From Pseudomonas sp. LD120 (GTDB taxonomy: Bacteria; Pseudomonadota; Gammaproteobacteria; Pseudomonadales; Pseudomonadaceae): a DNA stretch of 64,000 nt. The stretch covers positions 1 through 64,000 of the forward strand of contig NZ_WVHL01000004.1 of NCBI RefSeq assembly GCF_009861525.1. The letters run 5' to 3'. Position 1 is the stretch's first letter; each line of letters starts with the position of its first letter. The notes beneath the pieces are model-generated. The model was not told the origin of the DNA and did no database searches. It saw only the letters and a program-made list of their open reading frames with translations. Positions 50,655 to 59,652 of the stretch are shown piece after piece. The translations under genes and the position numbers were made by a program.

Positions 50655-51489
50655 CGCGTATTCCTTCGACGTCGGTGATGTTCACGGACAGCGCCACGCA
50701 TTCGATCACGCAGTCAAAACCGATTTCCAGGCGCAGGTGATAACCGGGGTTGAGGCGGGTGAGCTGGGTACGCATGCGCCCGTCGAAGCGCGTACCGCTG
50801 AGCGCCAGTTCGCTAATGCCCTGGACCTGAAGCAGCAAGCGGCAGTGGGTTGGGGCCTGGCTCGCCGGCCAGGTGGAAGGCACCGACAGCCGTCCCAGAT
50901 CGCCATGCAGTTGCAGGCTCAGTTGCTCGCCTTGAACCACCGGGCCCGGGGTATTGAAGTCATAGGGCGTGGCCGCCTCATTGAAAACCGCTCGCCAGGC
51001 TTCGGTGTTGTCGATGTTGAACAGCCAGTCGCGGGTGCCCCGATCCCGCTCCGGTATTGCCCTGCATTCCTGTAGGGAGGGTAGCCGGGCGCGGGTCAGG
51101 TCTTCCTGCCACAGCGCCCGCGCCGCGATCAGCAGGCGCTGGAAGAAGTCCCGGCTGTCGTCGAGCACCGCCGGCCAAGTGCTGGGCCATTGCGCGTATT
51201 CGTCGTCATCTTCAGCAGGCTCCCAGATGTTGTCGAAGTCATAGTCCGGATCGTCCAGTGCGGCTTGCAGAACCTCTACCAGCCGTTGCCGATGACGGAA
51301 GTTCTGCTGGGGGTAGTCGCGCCGCAATGCGTAATGACGGATCAGGTATTCGCGGTCCTGGGAATCGTTGGGGTTGTAGCGGCTCAGTTCGGCATCCCGC
51401 TCCGGGCGCATGTCATAGCCCATGAAACAGCTGACCCAATCACGAATGTCTGGCTCGAAGGGTTGATTGTGCAGGGGATGGCGCAGCAT
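50638..51489 (-). CDS. Hypothetical protein, first gene of an overlapping pair
   Basis: This 283-residue protein has an acidic first half with many Trp, Tyr and Asp (DDPDYDFDNIWEPAEDDDEY) and a second half with beta-type sequence (LSLQLHGDLGRLSVPSTWP). No signal peptide or known motif is visible. It is translated with the next gene at 50190. A good SD (GGAGG) lies upstream of the ATG. Function unknown. Confidence 0.65.
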   Translation of the reverse strand: MLRHPLHNQPFEPDIRDWVSCFMGYDMRPERDAELSRYNPNDSQDREYLIRHYALRRDYPQQNFRHRQRLVEVLQAALDDPDYDFDNIWEPAEDDDEYAQWPSTWPAVLDDSRDFFQRLLIAARALWQEDLTRARLPSLQECRAIPERDRGTRDWLFNIDNTEAWRAVFNEAATPYDFNTPGPVVQGEQLSLQLHGDLGRLSVPSTWPASQAPTHCRLLLQVQGISELALSGTRFDGRMRTQLTRLNPGYHLRLEIGFDCVIECVALSVNITDVEGIRDEKQL

Positions 51490-51620
51490 CGGGACCTCCT
51501 GTCCGGGGGGGCTGGGAATGTAGCAAGTCGCGCTCCACCGGGACAGCCTCCAGTCGCGAGCCGTCGTTCTGGATCAGGGAGTGAGTGAGGCTGCTGCCGG
51601 CAACGCCGGCTTTCGGAAAC

Positions 51621-51655
51621 AAAAAAGCCCCAGGCCATCAGACCTGGGGCTTTCT
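51621..51655 (-). terminator. Rho-independent terminator after tRNA-Arg
   Basis: The arms 'gccccagg' and 'cctggggc' flank an 8-base loop. On the minus strand a run of six T residues follows. It lies directly downstream of the tRNA. Confidence 0.85.
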
Positions 51656-51664
51656 CGTTGAAGC

Positions 51665-51741
51665 TGGTGCACCCGGCGGGATTCGAACCCACGACCCCTG
51701 CCTTCGGAGGGCAGTACTCTATCCAGCTGAGCTACGGATGC
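51665..51741 (-). tRNA. tRNA-Arg (anticodon CCG)
   Basis: On the minus strand the 77-nt sequence starts GCATCCG and ends CGGGTGC-A-CCA, forming the acceptor stem with encoded CCA. The D-arm (AGCTCAGCTGGATAGAGT), the anticodon arm with loop CTCCGAA (anticodon CCG, reading CGG) and the T-arm GGTTCGAACCC are all present. Confidence 0.95.
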
Positions 51742-51929
51742 AGTGCGGGCGACATCATACCTATGTCGACTCGAAGCGTCCACGCCGGCTTGCATCCCTT
51801 TTCCACCGCCCGGCGCAATCCCCGGAAACCCGGGCCGTAGTGGCAGTTTTTCCCGCTGCATCGGCCGTTCGGCCCAGCGCAACCTGCAGCCATATCCGTG
51901 CAGTCACGGGGCACAGGGAGGTGCGGGAG

Positions 51930-52472
51930 ATGAACTGTTCGATGCAAGAGGGCCTGCCGACAGCCTTGGCAGATCATCTGTTCGAGGCCAGCTGGAAGGC
52001 GGTGCTGCCCGGGTTGCAGCGCCGCGCCCGGCAGTTGGCGCGGGGCAACGCCGATGGCGCCCAGGAGTGGCTGGCGGCTACGGCGATCAAGGCGCTGCTG
52101 TTCTTTCGCCGTTCGCCGGAGCGGATCCGCGATCCCCAGGGTTTTCTGTTTCTGGTGCTGGATCATGTGTTTGTCGACAGCTGTCGGCGGCGGGCGCGGG
52201 AGCAGCGTCTGTTCGTGGATTTCGCCGATTTCGAGGACGACCCGCTGCAGCAGCTGGAGGCGCCGCAGATGTCGGTGCTGGAGCAGGTGGAACTGCTGGA
52301 AACCCTGGCCCTGCTCAGTCGGCGGGTGGCGCAATTGCCCTTTAAAAAGCGCCGCTTGTTTGAACTGAAGTTTGTCGACGATCTGCCCTACCCGAGCATC
52401 GCCGCCGAGCTGGGAATGAACCAGCCCCTGGCGCGCAAGCACGTGCAATTGTTGCGCGAGGCCCTGCGTTGA
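51930..52472 (+). CDS. Sigma-70-like factor at head of R-body cluster
   Basis: This 180-residue sigma-like protein has region 2-type helices at about 40-95 ('IRDPQGFLFLVLDHVFVDSC') and a region 4 helix-turn-helix at about 130-178 ('LPFKKRRLFELKFVDDLPYP', 'IAAELGMNQPLARKHVQLL'). R-body clusters of Pseudomonas are known to include a FecI-like sigma factor (called fecI2 in P. aeruginosa), and this gene holds that position. The ATG at 51930 has GGGAGGTGC upstream. The first Reb gene starts 119 bp after its stop. Confidence 0.8.
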   Translation: MNCSMQEGLPTALADHLFEASWKAVLPGLQRRARQLARGNADGAQEWLAATAIKALLFFRRSPERIRDPQGFLFLVLDHVFVDSCRRRAREQRLFVDFADFEDDPLQQLEAPQMSVLEQVELLETLALLSRRVAQLPFKKRRLFELKFVDDLPYPSIAAELGMNQPLARKHVQLLREALR

Positions 52473-52591
52473 GGGCGTGGCAGGATTCACAGCGGGTGCG
52501 CCGGGACGTTCTTGTTCAGTGAGCCTGTTTTCGACGCTGTAGCCGGTGCCGCCGCCTTCTGCGGTGGGCCATTCCATCTAAGGAGAGATGT

Positions 52592-52819
52592 ATGCCCGAT
52601 CCAATGGTCAACTCGCAGATCACCGATGCCGTGACCCAGACCAACGTCAAGGTGGTGGCCGAAGCCCCGGCCCAGGCCATCGCCTCGTTGTATCAGGTGG
52701 CCAGCCACTCGGCGGGCCTGTCGTTGCAGAACGCGGTCAACAGCCAGCAGGCGCTGAATCAGATCTCCAACGCGGTGGTGTCCAAGGCCGTGGCGTTGAT
52801 CATGGCGATCGGCGAGTAG
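52592..52819 (+). CDS. Short RebB-family R-body protein
   Basis: This 75-residue protein shares the RebB opening 'NSQITDAVTQTNVKVVAEAP' with the two proteins at 54318 and 54690 but is shorter. RebB-type proteins polymerise into the coiled ribbons called R-bodies. The short Ala/Ser/Val-rich C-terminus (QISNAVVSKAVALIMAIGE) is helical. AAGGAGAG lies before the ATG. It is the first structural gene after the sigma-like gene. Confidence 0.85.
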   Translation: MPDPMVNSQITDAVTQTNVKVVAEAPAQAIASLYQVASHSAGLSLQNAVNSQQALNQISNAVVSKAVALIMAIGE

Positions 52820-52843
52820 GGCTGACAGCCCGGGAGAATCGTC

Positions 52844-53509
52844 ATGGCGTGGTTCAAGAAGAAAACCCCACCCGCAGATGCGGTCGATGAACGTGCGAGC
52901 GTGGCGGCTGGCGCCGGCCTGGGGGCGGCAGCGGCCGAGCCTCAGGCGGCACCCAGCGAGCCTGCGGCGGCCGGCACCGATGCGGCGGCCGACCCTGCGC
53001 CTTCACCGCCGTCCGCCGCTGCAGCGCAGCCTTCGGTGATGGAGGCGATGAACGCGCAGTTGCTCAAGCAGGCTGGCAGCCCCAGCACCGACAGTACCGA
53101 TGCCCTGAACAGTCAGATCGTCCAGGCGGTGCAGTTCACCAATGCCCAGACTTTCAGCTATGCCCCGGCGCAGATCGCCGCGGCGCCGGACATGATGATC
53201 AGCCAGGCCGCGGGTCTGGTGGCGCAGTCGGCGGCAGGGTATTTCGATGGGGTCAGCAAGCTGGCCCTGGCGGCCCAGGCGGTACTGCTCAAGCAGATGA
53301 CCGAGAACATCGTCAAAGAGAACGTCAAAGGCGCCGCCGAAGATGCGCTCGGCGTCCTGGCCACGGACCTGATGGTGGGTGCGGCGGCCGCGGTGGCCGC
53401 TGCGGCGGGCGCCATGGAAGCCGAAGCAGCGAGTGTGGCCATCGACAAAATTGACGCCAGTATCGCCAAGTACAGCGCCACCCTGGCCAATCGGCCTTCG
53501 TCTTCCTGA
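52844..53509 (+). CDS. Long RebB-like R-body protein with Ala/Pro-rich N-terminus
   Basis: This 221-residue protein has a basic start (MAWFKKKTPP), an Ala/Pro-rich linker to about residue 65, and then a RebB-like core ('ALNSQIVQAVQFTNAQTFSY', 'ISQAAGLVAQSAAGYFDGVS'). An Ala-rich helical C-terminus follows (DLMVGAAAAVAAAAGAMEAE). It could be an accessory or capping component of the R-body. The gap to the preceding gene is 24 bp. Confidence 0.75.
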   Translation: MAWFKKKTPPADAVDERASVAAGAGLGAAAAEPQAAPSEPAAAGTDAAADPAPSPPSAAAAQPSVMEAMNAQLLKQAGSPSTDSTDALNSQIVQAVQFTNAQTFSYAPAQIAAAPDMMISQAAGLVAQSAAGYFDGVSKLALAAQAVLLKQMTENIVKENVKGAAEDALGVLATDLMVGAAAAVAAAAGAMEAEAASVAIDKIDASIAKYSATLANRPSSS

Positions 53510-53656
53510 ACAGTCCCCTCGGGTGTGCCAGGCGCCCTTGGTTGTTGTGCTTGAGGGGGCCTGCGCTCGCGCGGTCGCTCTGTTTACCCCAGGCGTTGAA
53601 GTTCGATGGACCCGGTGCCCAGCCCTTCAACGCCATTCATCAATAAGGAGCCTGAA

Positions 53657-54205
53657 ATGGCGAATGAAGACCCCCAGGCGGTAGCGACCATCCTCAGTTT
53701 TGCCGAAACCTATTTGAAGCGTCCGTTGACGGTTGTCGAACGCCAGGTGCTGGAGGCGTTTGTCCAGGACCAGCCGCTGGATATGTCCAGGTCCGCGCAA
53801 CAGAGCGTTGATCAGGCGCGGCAGCGGGCCACGGAGCTGATGCAGGCTGATGAGCAGCGCACACGGCAGATCATCGAGCAGTTGTCCGGTGCCGGCGTCG
53901 GCAAGGCCGATCCCCAGGCCCGCGAGCGAGCGCTGCGTCAGTTGCTGGCGGCGGCCGAGGCTCAGGCCGCCGTCACTCCAGCCCCGACTGGTGCCGCACA
54001 ATCGGCAACGGCGCCGAGCCCGGACCAGGCTGGCGCCGCGGCACCCACTCCCGCCCTAGCCCCTGGCGACGATCCAGCCCTAAAGGCAATGATCAGCGCC
54101 CTGGTTCAGCAGGAAGTGAAAGCCGCCGTCGAGACACGCATGGCCGAGTTGTCGCAGAAAGTCGAGGACACCCTCAAGCAGGTGCTCGTTGCTGCCGGGC
54201 AATGA
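53657..54205 (+). CDS. R-body cluster accessory protein, helical, unknown function
   Basis: This 182-residue protein has a helical N-terminal half (about 1-110, rich in Gln, Arg and Ala), a Pro/Ala/Thr linker (about 115-145), and a C-terminal helix (VKAAVETRMAELSQKVEDTL). There is no signal peptide. AAGGAG precedes ATG 53657. I recognise no family, but its place between Reb genes implies a role in R-body assembly or regulation. Confidence 0.7.
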   Translation: MANEDPQAVATILSFAETYLKRPLTVVERQVLEAFVQDQPLDMSRSAQQSVDQARQRATELMQADEQRTRQIIEQLSGAGVGKADPQARERALRQLLAAAEAQAAVTPAPTGAAQSATAPSPDQAGAAAPTPALAPGDDPALKAMISALVQQEVKAAVETRMAELSQKVEDTLKQVLVAAGQ

Positions 54206-54317
54206 GTCCCCCCTGAAAAAAACAGACGGTTCCAGGCTTCGCGGTTCACAGCAAAACGGCTGCCACGTTCACTCAATGACACGGAATGCTCCGTGTACTA
54301 ACAAAGGAAGTTGAGCC

Positions 54318-54632
54318 ATGCCACTTGTAAACGAACAAATCACCGATGCCGTCACCCAGACCAACGTCAAAGTCGTCGCTGAAGCGCCGGCCATGGCGAT
54401 GGGCACCATCTACCAATCCATGGCCCAGGCCACCGCGATCCTGTTCCAGAACTCGGTCTCGGCGCAGCAGCAACAAAACACCCTGGCCCAGGCCGCCACC
54501 AACCAGGGCGTGATGCAGATCTACAGCGTCGATACCACCGCCGGCGCCGCCGCGACCGAGAAGGTTGCTCAGGGCGGGGTGTCCGACAACCTCACCAGCC
54601 TGCTGACAGTGCTCAAGTCGTTCCAGAGCTAA
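54318..54632 (+). CDS. RebB-family R-body structural protein (copy 1)
   Basis: This 104-residue protein is a typical RebB-family member: 'QITDAVTQTNVKVVAEAPAM', 'SVSAQQQQNTLAQAATNQG', then 'IYSVDTTAGAAATEKVAQGG'. These proteins polymerise into retractile R-body ribbons. It is about 90% identical by eye to the next gene. AAAGGAAG precedes the ATG. Confidence 0.9.
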   Translation: MPLVNEQITDAVTQTNVKVVAEAPAMAMGTIYQSMAQATAILFQNSVSAQQQQNTLAQAATNQGVMQIYSVDTTAGAAATEKVAQGGVSDNLTSLLTVLKSFQS

Positions 54633-54689
54633 GTCCGTGAAGGCGTGATCACCACTTTGAGTTTTTCCTGCTGAGAAAATGGAGTTTTT

Positions 54690-55004
54690 ATGAGCACAGT
54701 CAGTCCGCAAATCACCGATGCCGTCACCCAGACCAACGTCAAGGTGGTTGCCGAAGCGCCGGCCATGGCGATGGGCACCGTCTACCAATCCATGGGCCAG
54801 TCCGTGGCCATCCTGTTCCAGAACTCGGTGTCGGCGCAGCAACAGCAAAACACCCTGGCCCAGGCTGCGACCAACCAGGGCGTCATGCAGATCTACAGCG
54901 TCGACACCACCGCCGGTGCGTCGGCCACCGAGAAGGTCGCCCAGGGCGGTGTGGCCGACAACCTCACCAGCCTGCTGACGGTGCTCAAGTCGTTCAGCAA
55001 CTGA
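54690..55004 (+). CDS. RebB-family R-body structural protein (copy 2)
   Basis: This 104-residue paralogue of the gene at 54318 differs at only about a dozen positions (for example GTVYQSMGQSVAILFQNSV). The two probably arose by tandem duplication and may co-assemble, as the two main R-body proteins do in other bacteria. A strong terminator follows 21 bp after the stop and ends the cluster. Confidence 0.9.
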   Translation: MSTVSPQITDAVTQTNVKVVAEAPAMAMGTVYQSMGQSVAILFQNSVSAQQQQNTLAQAATNQGVMQIYSVDTTAGASATEKVAQGGVADNLTSLLTVLKSFSN

Positions 55005-55025
55005 CCCGTCTTCAGGCGTCATGCC

Positions 55026-55066
55026 AACGCCCCCGCGGTCTGCAGGCCGCGGGGGCGTTGTCTTTT
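55026..55066 (+). terminator. Strong Rho-independent terminator after the R-body cluster
   Basis: A perfect 13-bp stem (aacgcccccgcgg / ccgcgggggcgtt) with an 8-base loop is followed by 'gtctttt'. Confidence 0.9.
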
Positions 55067-55381
55067 GCCTGGTGGCCTGGGAGGTTGAAGCGGATTTTTT
55101 ACCGCTAGGCGCCTTTACGTTCTTTTTTTCGAACAGCCTATTGTCCTTTACCCCTGTTGACCCTAGGATTCGTTTGAGATTTCAAACGCTCTTGCCTGGG
55201 TGCCCAAGCACACGTCTATCCTTGTGTGCGACATTTTCGTGCTGTGACCCAGTGAACGATTTTCCTGACGGCAGCTTTGTCCCGGCTTTCGGACGCGCCA
55301 GCGCGGTCCATGCCTGACAGGGCGCCTTTTTTACAATCACAATTCGCCCCGCGTATGCGCGGTGCTGTTAAGGAAGCCGAC
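55067..55381. promoter_or_regulatory. gabD upstream region with an inverted repeat
   Basis: This 315-bp stretch holds no supported gene and should contain the gabD promoter. A perfect palindrome 'cgtttga gatt tcaaacg' lies at 55171-55188 and is a candidate operator. T-rich DNA at 55095-55150 lies just upstream of it. Confidence 0.45.
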
Positions 55382-56824
55382 ATGCAGCTCAAAGACGCCC
55401 AGTTGTTCCGCCAACAAGCCTTCATCGATGGAGCTTGGGTCGACGCGGACAACGGCCAGACGATCAAGGTCAACAACCCCGCGACCGGTGAAATCCTCGG
55501 CACCGTACCCAAGATGGGCGCCGCCGAAACCCGCCGGGCCATCGAAGCCGCCGACCAGGCCCTGCCGGCCTGGCGCGCCCTGACCGCCAAGGAGCGCGCC
55601 ACCAAGCTGCGCCGCTGGTATGAACTGCTGATCGAAAACCAGGACGACCTGGGTCGCCTGATGACCCTGGAGCAGGGCAAGCCGCTGGCCGAAGCCAAGG
55701 GCGAAATTGCCTACGCCGCTTCCTTCATCGAATGGTTCGCCGAAGAAGCCAAGCGCATCTACGGTGACGTGATCCCTGGCCACCAGCCGGACAAGCGCCT
55801 GATCGTGATCAAGCAGCCGATCGGCGTGACCGCGGCCATCACCCCGTGGAACTTCCCGGCGGCGATGATCACCCGTAAAGCCGGCCCGGCCCTGGCCGCC
55901 GGTTGCACCATGGTCATCAAGCCCGCTTCGCAAACCCCGTTCTCGGCCCTGGCCCTGGTGGAGCTGGCGCACCGCGCCGGGATTCCCAAAGGCGTGCTCA
56001 GCGTGGTCACCGGCAGCGCCGGCGACATCGGCGGCGAGCTGACCAGCAACCCGATCGTGCGCAAGCTGTCGTTCACCGGCTCCACCGAAATCGGTCGCCA
56101 ATTGATGGCCGAATGCGCCAAGGACATCAAGAAAGTCTCCCTGGAGCTGGGCGGCAACGCACCGTTCATCGTGTTCGACGACGCTGACCTGGATAAGGCC
56201 GTCGAAGGCGCGATCATCTCCAAGTACCGCAACAACGGTCAGACCTGCGTCTGCGCCAACCGCCTGTACATCCAGGATTCGGTGTACGACGCCTTCGCCG
56301 AGAAATTGAAGGCGGCGGTGGCCAAGCTGAAGATCGGCAACGGTCTGGAAGAAGGCACCACCACCGGCCCGCTGATCGATGAAAAAGCCGTGGCCAAGGT
56401 CCAGGAACACATCGCCGATGCCCTGAAAAAAGGCGCGACCCTGCTGGCCGGCGGCAAGTCGATGGAAGGCAACTTCTTCGAACCGACCATCCTGACCAAC
56501 GTGCCGAAAGACGCGGCCGTGGCCAAGGAGGAAACCTTCGGCCCGCTGGCGCCGCTGTTCCGCTTCAAAGACGAAGCCGAAGTCATCGCCATGTCCAACG
56601 ACACCGAGTTCGGCCTGGCGTCGTACTTCTATGCCCGCGACCTGGGGCGTGTGTTCCGCGTCGCCGAGGCCCTGGAATACGGCATGGTTGGGGTCAACAC
56701 TGGCCTGATCTCCAACGAAGTGGCGCCGTTCGGCGGCATCAAGGCGTCGGGCCTGGGCCGTGAAGGTTCCAAGTACGGGATCGAGGATTACCTGGAAATC
56801 AAATACCTCTGCCTGGGTATCTGA
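55382..56824 (+). CDS. gabD: Succinate-semialdehyde dehydrogenase (NADP+)
   Basis: This 480-residue enzyme oxidises succinate semialdehyde to succinate, the second step of GABA breakdown. Aldehyde dehydrogenase motifs are clear: the cofactor region 'TPWNFPAAMITRKAGPALAA', the catalytic glutamate in LELGGNAPF and the catalytic cysteine in 'NNGQTCVCANRLY'. Length is as expected for GabD. The ATG at 55382 starts the family-like N-terminus (MQLKDAQLFRQQAFI). gabT follows 176 bp downstream. Confidence 0.97.
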   Translation: MQLKDAQLFRQQAFIDGAWVDADNGQTIKVNNPATGEILGTVPKMGAAETRRAIEAADQALPAWRALTAKERATKLRRWYELLIENQDDLGRLMTLEQGKPLAEAKGEIAYAASFIEWFAEEAKRIYGDVIPGHQPDKRLIVIKQPIGVTAAITPWNFPAAMITRKAGPALAAGCTMVIKPASQTPFSALALVELAHRAGIPKGVLSVVTGSAGDIGGELTSNPIVRKLSFTGSTEIGRQLMAECAKDIKKVSLELGGNAPFIVFDDADLDKAVEGAIISKYRNNGQTCVCANRLYIQDSVYDAFAEKLKAAVAKLKIGNGLEEGTTTGPLIDEKAVAKVQEHIADALKKGATLLAGGKSMEGNFFEPTILTNVPKDAAVAKEETFGPLAPLFRFKDEAEVIAMSNDTEFGLASYFYARDLGRVFRVAEALEYGMVGVNTGLISNEVAPFGGIKASGLGREGSKYGIEDYLEIKYLCLGI

Positions 56825-57000
56825 TCCGGTTTCAAGCGCCGGGGGCACGAGAGCGCTGTCCCCTGGCGCGGTTTTAAAACACGTACTTTCAAGGTGGCCC
56901 GGGACCGCTCCGGCAGTCGATCATCGCATGCTGTCGCAGGCGCTTCCCCGCCCCGCAACCCTTGAATCACGCCGCTGTTGCAGCGGCGAATGAGGACACT

Positions 57001-58278
57001 ATGAGCAAGACCAACGCATCTCTGATGAAACGCCGTGAAGCCGCTGTACCACGCGGTGTTGGCCAGATTCACCCGATCTTCGCCGACAGCGCGAAGAACG
57101 CCACCGTCACCGACGTTGAAGGCCGCGAGTTCATCGACTTCGCCGGCGGTATCGCGGTACTGAACACCGGTCACGTGCACCCGAAAATCATCGCTGCGGT
57201 GACCGAGCAACTGAACAAGCTGACCCACACCTGCTTCCAGGTCCTGGCCTACGAGCCTTACGTGGAGCTGTGCGAGAAAATCAACGCCAAGGTTCCGGGT
57301 GACTTCGCCAAGAAAACCCTGCTGGTGACCACCGGTTCCGAAGCCGTGGAAAACGCCGTGAAGATCGCCCGTGCCGCCACTGGCCGCGCCGGCGTGATCG
57401 CCTTCACCGGCGCCTACCACGGCCGCACCATGATGACCCTGGGCCTGACCGGCAAAGTCGTGCCTTACTCGGCCGGCATGGGCCTGATGCCCGGCGGCAT
57501 CTTCCGCGCCCTGTACCCTAACGAACTGCACGGCGTGAGCATCGACGACTCCATCGCCAGCATCGAGCGAATCTTCAAGAACGACGCCGAGCCGCGTGAT
57601 ATCGCCGCGATCATCATCGAGCCGGTGCAAGGCGAAGGCGGCTTCTACGTCGCGCCGAAAGAGTTCATGAAGCGCCTGCGCGCCCTGTGCGACCAGCACG
57701 GCATCCTGCTGATCGCCGACGAAGTGCAGACCGGCGCTGGCCGTACCGGCACCTTCTTCGCCATGGAACAGATGGGCGTTGCCGCTGACCTGACCACCTT
57801 CGCCAAATCCATCGCTGGCGGCTTCCCGCTGGCCGGTGTCTGCGGCAAGGCCGAATACATGGACGCTATCGCTCCAGGCGGCCTGGGCGGCACCTACGCC
57901 GGTAGCCCGATCGCCTGTGCCGCTGCTCTGGCGGTGATGGAAGTGTTCGAAGAAGAGCACCTGCTGGACCGCTGCAAGGCGGTGGGCGAGCGTCTGGTGA
58001 ACGGCCTCAAGGCCATCCAGGCCAAGTACCCGGTGATCGGCGAAGTGCGTGCCCTGGGCGCGATGATCGCGGTGGAACTGTTCGAGAACGGCGACAGCCA
58101 CAAGCCGAACGCCGCTGCTGTGGCTCAGGTCGTGGCCAAGGCTCGCGACAAGGGGCTGATCCTGCTGTCCTGCGGCACCTATGGCAACGTGCTGCGGGTG
58201 CTGGTGCCGCTGACCTCGCCGGACGAGCAACTGGATAAAGGCCTGGCCATCATCGAAGAGTGCTTCGCCGAGCTCTGA
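57001..58278 (+). CDS. gabT: 4-aminobutyrate aminotransferase
   Basis: This 425-residue PLP enzyme converts GABA and 2-oxoglutarate to succinate semialdehyde and glutamate. Class III aminotransferase motifs are seen: 'TTGSEAVENAVKIARAATGR', 'GAYHGRT', the PLP-binding aspartate in 'LLIADEVQTGAGRTG' and the PLP lysine in 'TFAKSIAGGFPL'. It acts with gabD, which precedes it. A terminator follows. Confidence 0.97.
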   Translation: MSKTNASLMKRREAAVPRGVGQIHPIFADSAKNATVTDVEGREFIDFAGGIAVLNTGHVHPKIIAAVTEQLNKLTHTCFQVLAYEPYVELCEKINAKVPGDFAKKTLLVTTGSEAVENAVKIARAATGRAGVIAFTGAYHGRTMMTLGLTGKVVPYSAGMGLMPGGIFRALYPNELHGVSIDDSIASIERIFKNDAEPRDIAAIIIEPVQGEGGFYVAPKEFMKRLRALCDQHGILLIADEVQTGAGRTGTFFAMEQMGVAADLTTFAKSIAGGFPLAGVCGKAEYMDAIAPGGLGGTYAGSPIACAAALAVMEVFEEEHLLDRCKAVGERLVNGLKAIQAKYPVIGEVRALGAMIAVELFENGDSHKPNAAAVAQVVAKARDKGLILLSCGTYGNVLRVLVPLTSPDEQLDKGLAIIEECFAEL

Positions 58279-58304
58279 GTGGATGGTGTTGTGACCTGAT
58301 CGAC

Positions 58305-58332
58305 AAAAAAACCCGCTTCGGCGGGTTTTTTT
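58305..58332 (+). terminator. Rho-independent terminator after gabT
   Basis: The stem 'aacccgc'/'gcgggtt' with a TTCG tetraloop is followed by a T run. Confidence 0.92.
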
Positions 58333-58420
58333 CATCCCCAGGCGGTCCATAGGGGATTTGCGCTGTATGGAAGCCCGTGCATTGACTAAGGTGCAAAGGA
58401 TTGTCTAGGGAGCGTGCTGC

Positions 58421-59635
58421 ATGACCGCTGTTGATTTGCCTGCTGTACCTCGCGTGCTGATTGCCGAGGCCGATCCCTGGTCCGGTGATTTGCTCAAGCA
58501 AGTGCTGTTGAACGTGCGCTGTGACGCTCGCGTTGATCTGTGTGCCGACGGCCAGGCAGCCCAGGGCCTGCTGAGCGCCAAACCCTATGACCTGATCATT
58601 GCCGACTGGGAGTTGCCGGGCGTCGACGGTCTGTCGTTGCTGCGGGCCGTGCGTCAGCGCAAGCGTGATCCGATGCAGCCTTTTATCCTCCTCAGCGTGC
58701 GCAGCGACAGTGCCAGCGTGCGCGAGGCCCTGCCGTTGGCGCCCACCGCCTACCTGACCAAACCCCTGAACATGGAGGGGCTGACCCAACGCCTGCAAGG
58801 ATTGCTGTTGGGCGCTGACCAGGAGGTTTCGTACGAGATGCCGGTGCTGGCGCCGGGCATGACTCTGTGGCGCTTTCTTGAACACCGTCGCGAGATCGCC
58901 GACGGTGCACCATTGCTGACGGACGTGCAGTCGGCGGTCAAGGCCAGCCTTACCCCCGAAGGCCTGGATCTCAAACAGTTGGAAGAGCAACTGCGCACTG
59001 ACCCGCAGGTCACCGCGGTGCTTATTTCTGCCGCTAACAGTGCCGCCCAGCACCACGGCGCGGGCGTGCAGACCCTGTCCCAGGCGCTGTATCAGTTGGG
59101 CGCCGGGCAAAGCATGAATCTGATCCTCGGCATGACCCTCAAGCGCACTGCGCGCCTCAGTGATCAAGCGCTGACCGATTACGCCGAGCGGTACTGGGCG
59201 CTGTCACTGCACACTGCGCAATATGGCCGGACCCTGGCCCGCCTGCTGGACCTCGACCATGAACGCTGCTACTGCGCGGGGCTTCTGCACCGATTGGGCG
59301 ATCTGGCGCTGCTGCGGTGCCTGCAAGAGTGGAAGCAGGAAGGCGGTGAACTGGATGATCAGGAGGCAATTGGCGATGCCCTGGAGCGTTTTGGCGCGGC
59401 CTACGGTTCGGCCTTGCGCACCCGCTGGCGCATGCCTCTGGAACTGCGCGACTTGATTGCCTCGATCTATCAACTGGGCGGTGGGGTGTATTCGCGCGAG
59501 GCGCTGGTGATGAACCTGGCGGCGCAACTGGCGCGCTTGGGCGAGCATGAAGGGGTGGAAGAAATTGCGCGCTGCAAGAGCGCACGGCTGCTGAAAGTCG
59601 GCCTGCCGGAGTTGACCCGGTTGCGCAAAGGTTAG
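58421..59635 (+). CDS. Response regulator with HDOD output domain
   Basis: This 404-residue regulator has an N-terminal receiver domain (about 10-125), with the phospho-acceptor Asp in 'YDLIIADWELPGVDG' and the conserved Lys in 'YLTKPLN'. An HDOD domain follows at about 185-385 ('LEEQLRTDPQVTAVLISAAN'). HDOD domains are thought to regulate signalling, often with cyclic nucleotides. It has no linked kinase here. Confidence 0.9.
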   Translation: MTAVDLPAVPRVLIAEADPWSGDLLKQVLLNVRCDARVDLCADGQAAQGLLSAKPYDLIIADWELPGVDGLSLLRAVRQRKRDPMQPFILLSVRSDSASVREALPLAPTAYLTKPLNMEGLTQRLQGLLLGADQEVSYEMPVLAPGMTLWRFLEHRREIADGAPLLTDVQSAVKASLTPEGLDLKQLEEQLRTDPQVTAVLISAANSAAQHHGAGVQTLSQALYQLGAGQSMNLILGMTLKRTARLSDQALTDYAERYWALSLHTAQYGRTLARLLDLDHERCYCAGLLHRLGDLALLRCLQEWKQEGGELDDQEAIGDALERFGAAYGSALRTRWRMPLELRDLIASIYQLGGGVYSREALVMNLAAQLARLGEHEGVEEIARCKSARLLKVGLPELTRLRKG

Positions 59636-59652
59636 AACCAGCAGGCTGGCAG

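Noticed and set aside
51665..55066. Genomic island inserted at tRNA-Arg
   Set aside because: No integrase and no repeat of the tRNA 3' end were found nearby, so the R-body cluster cannot be called an integrated island from this window.
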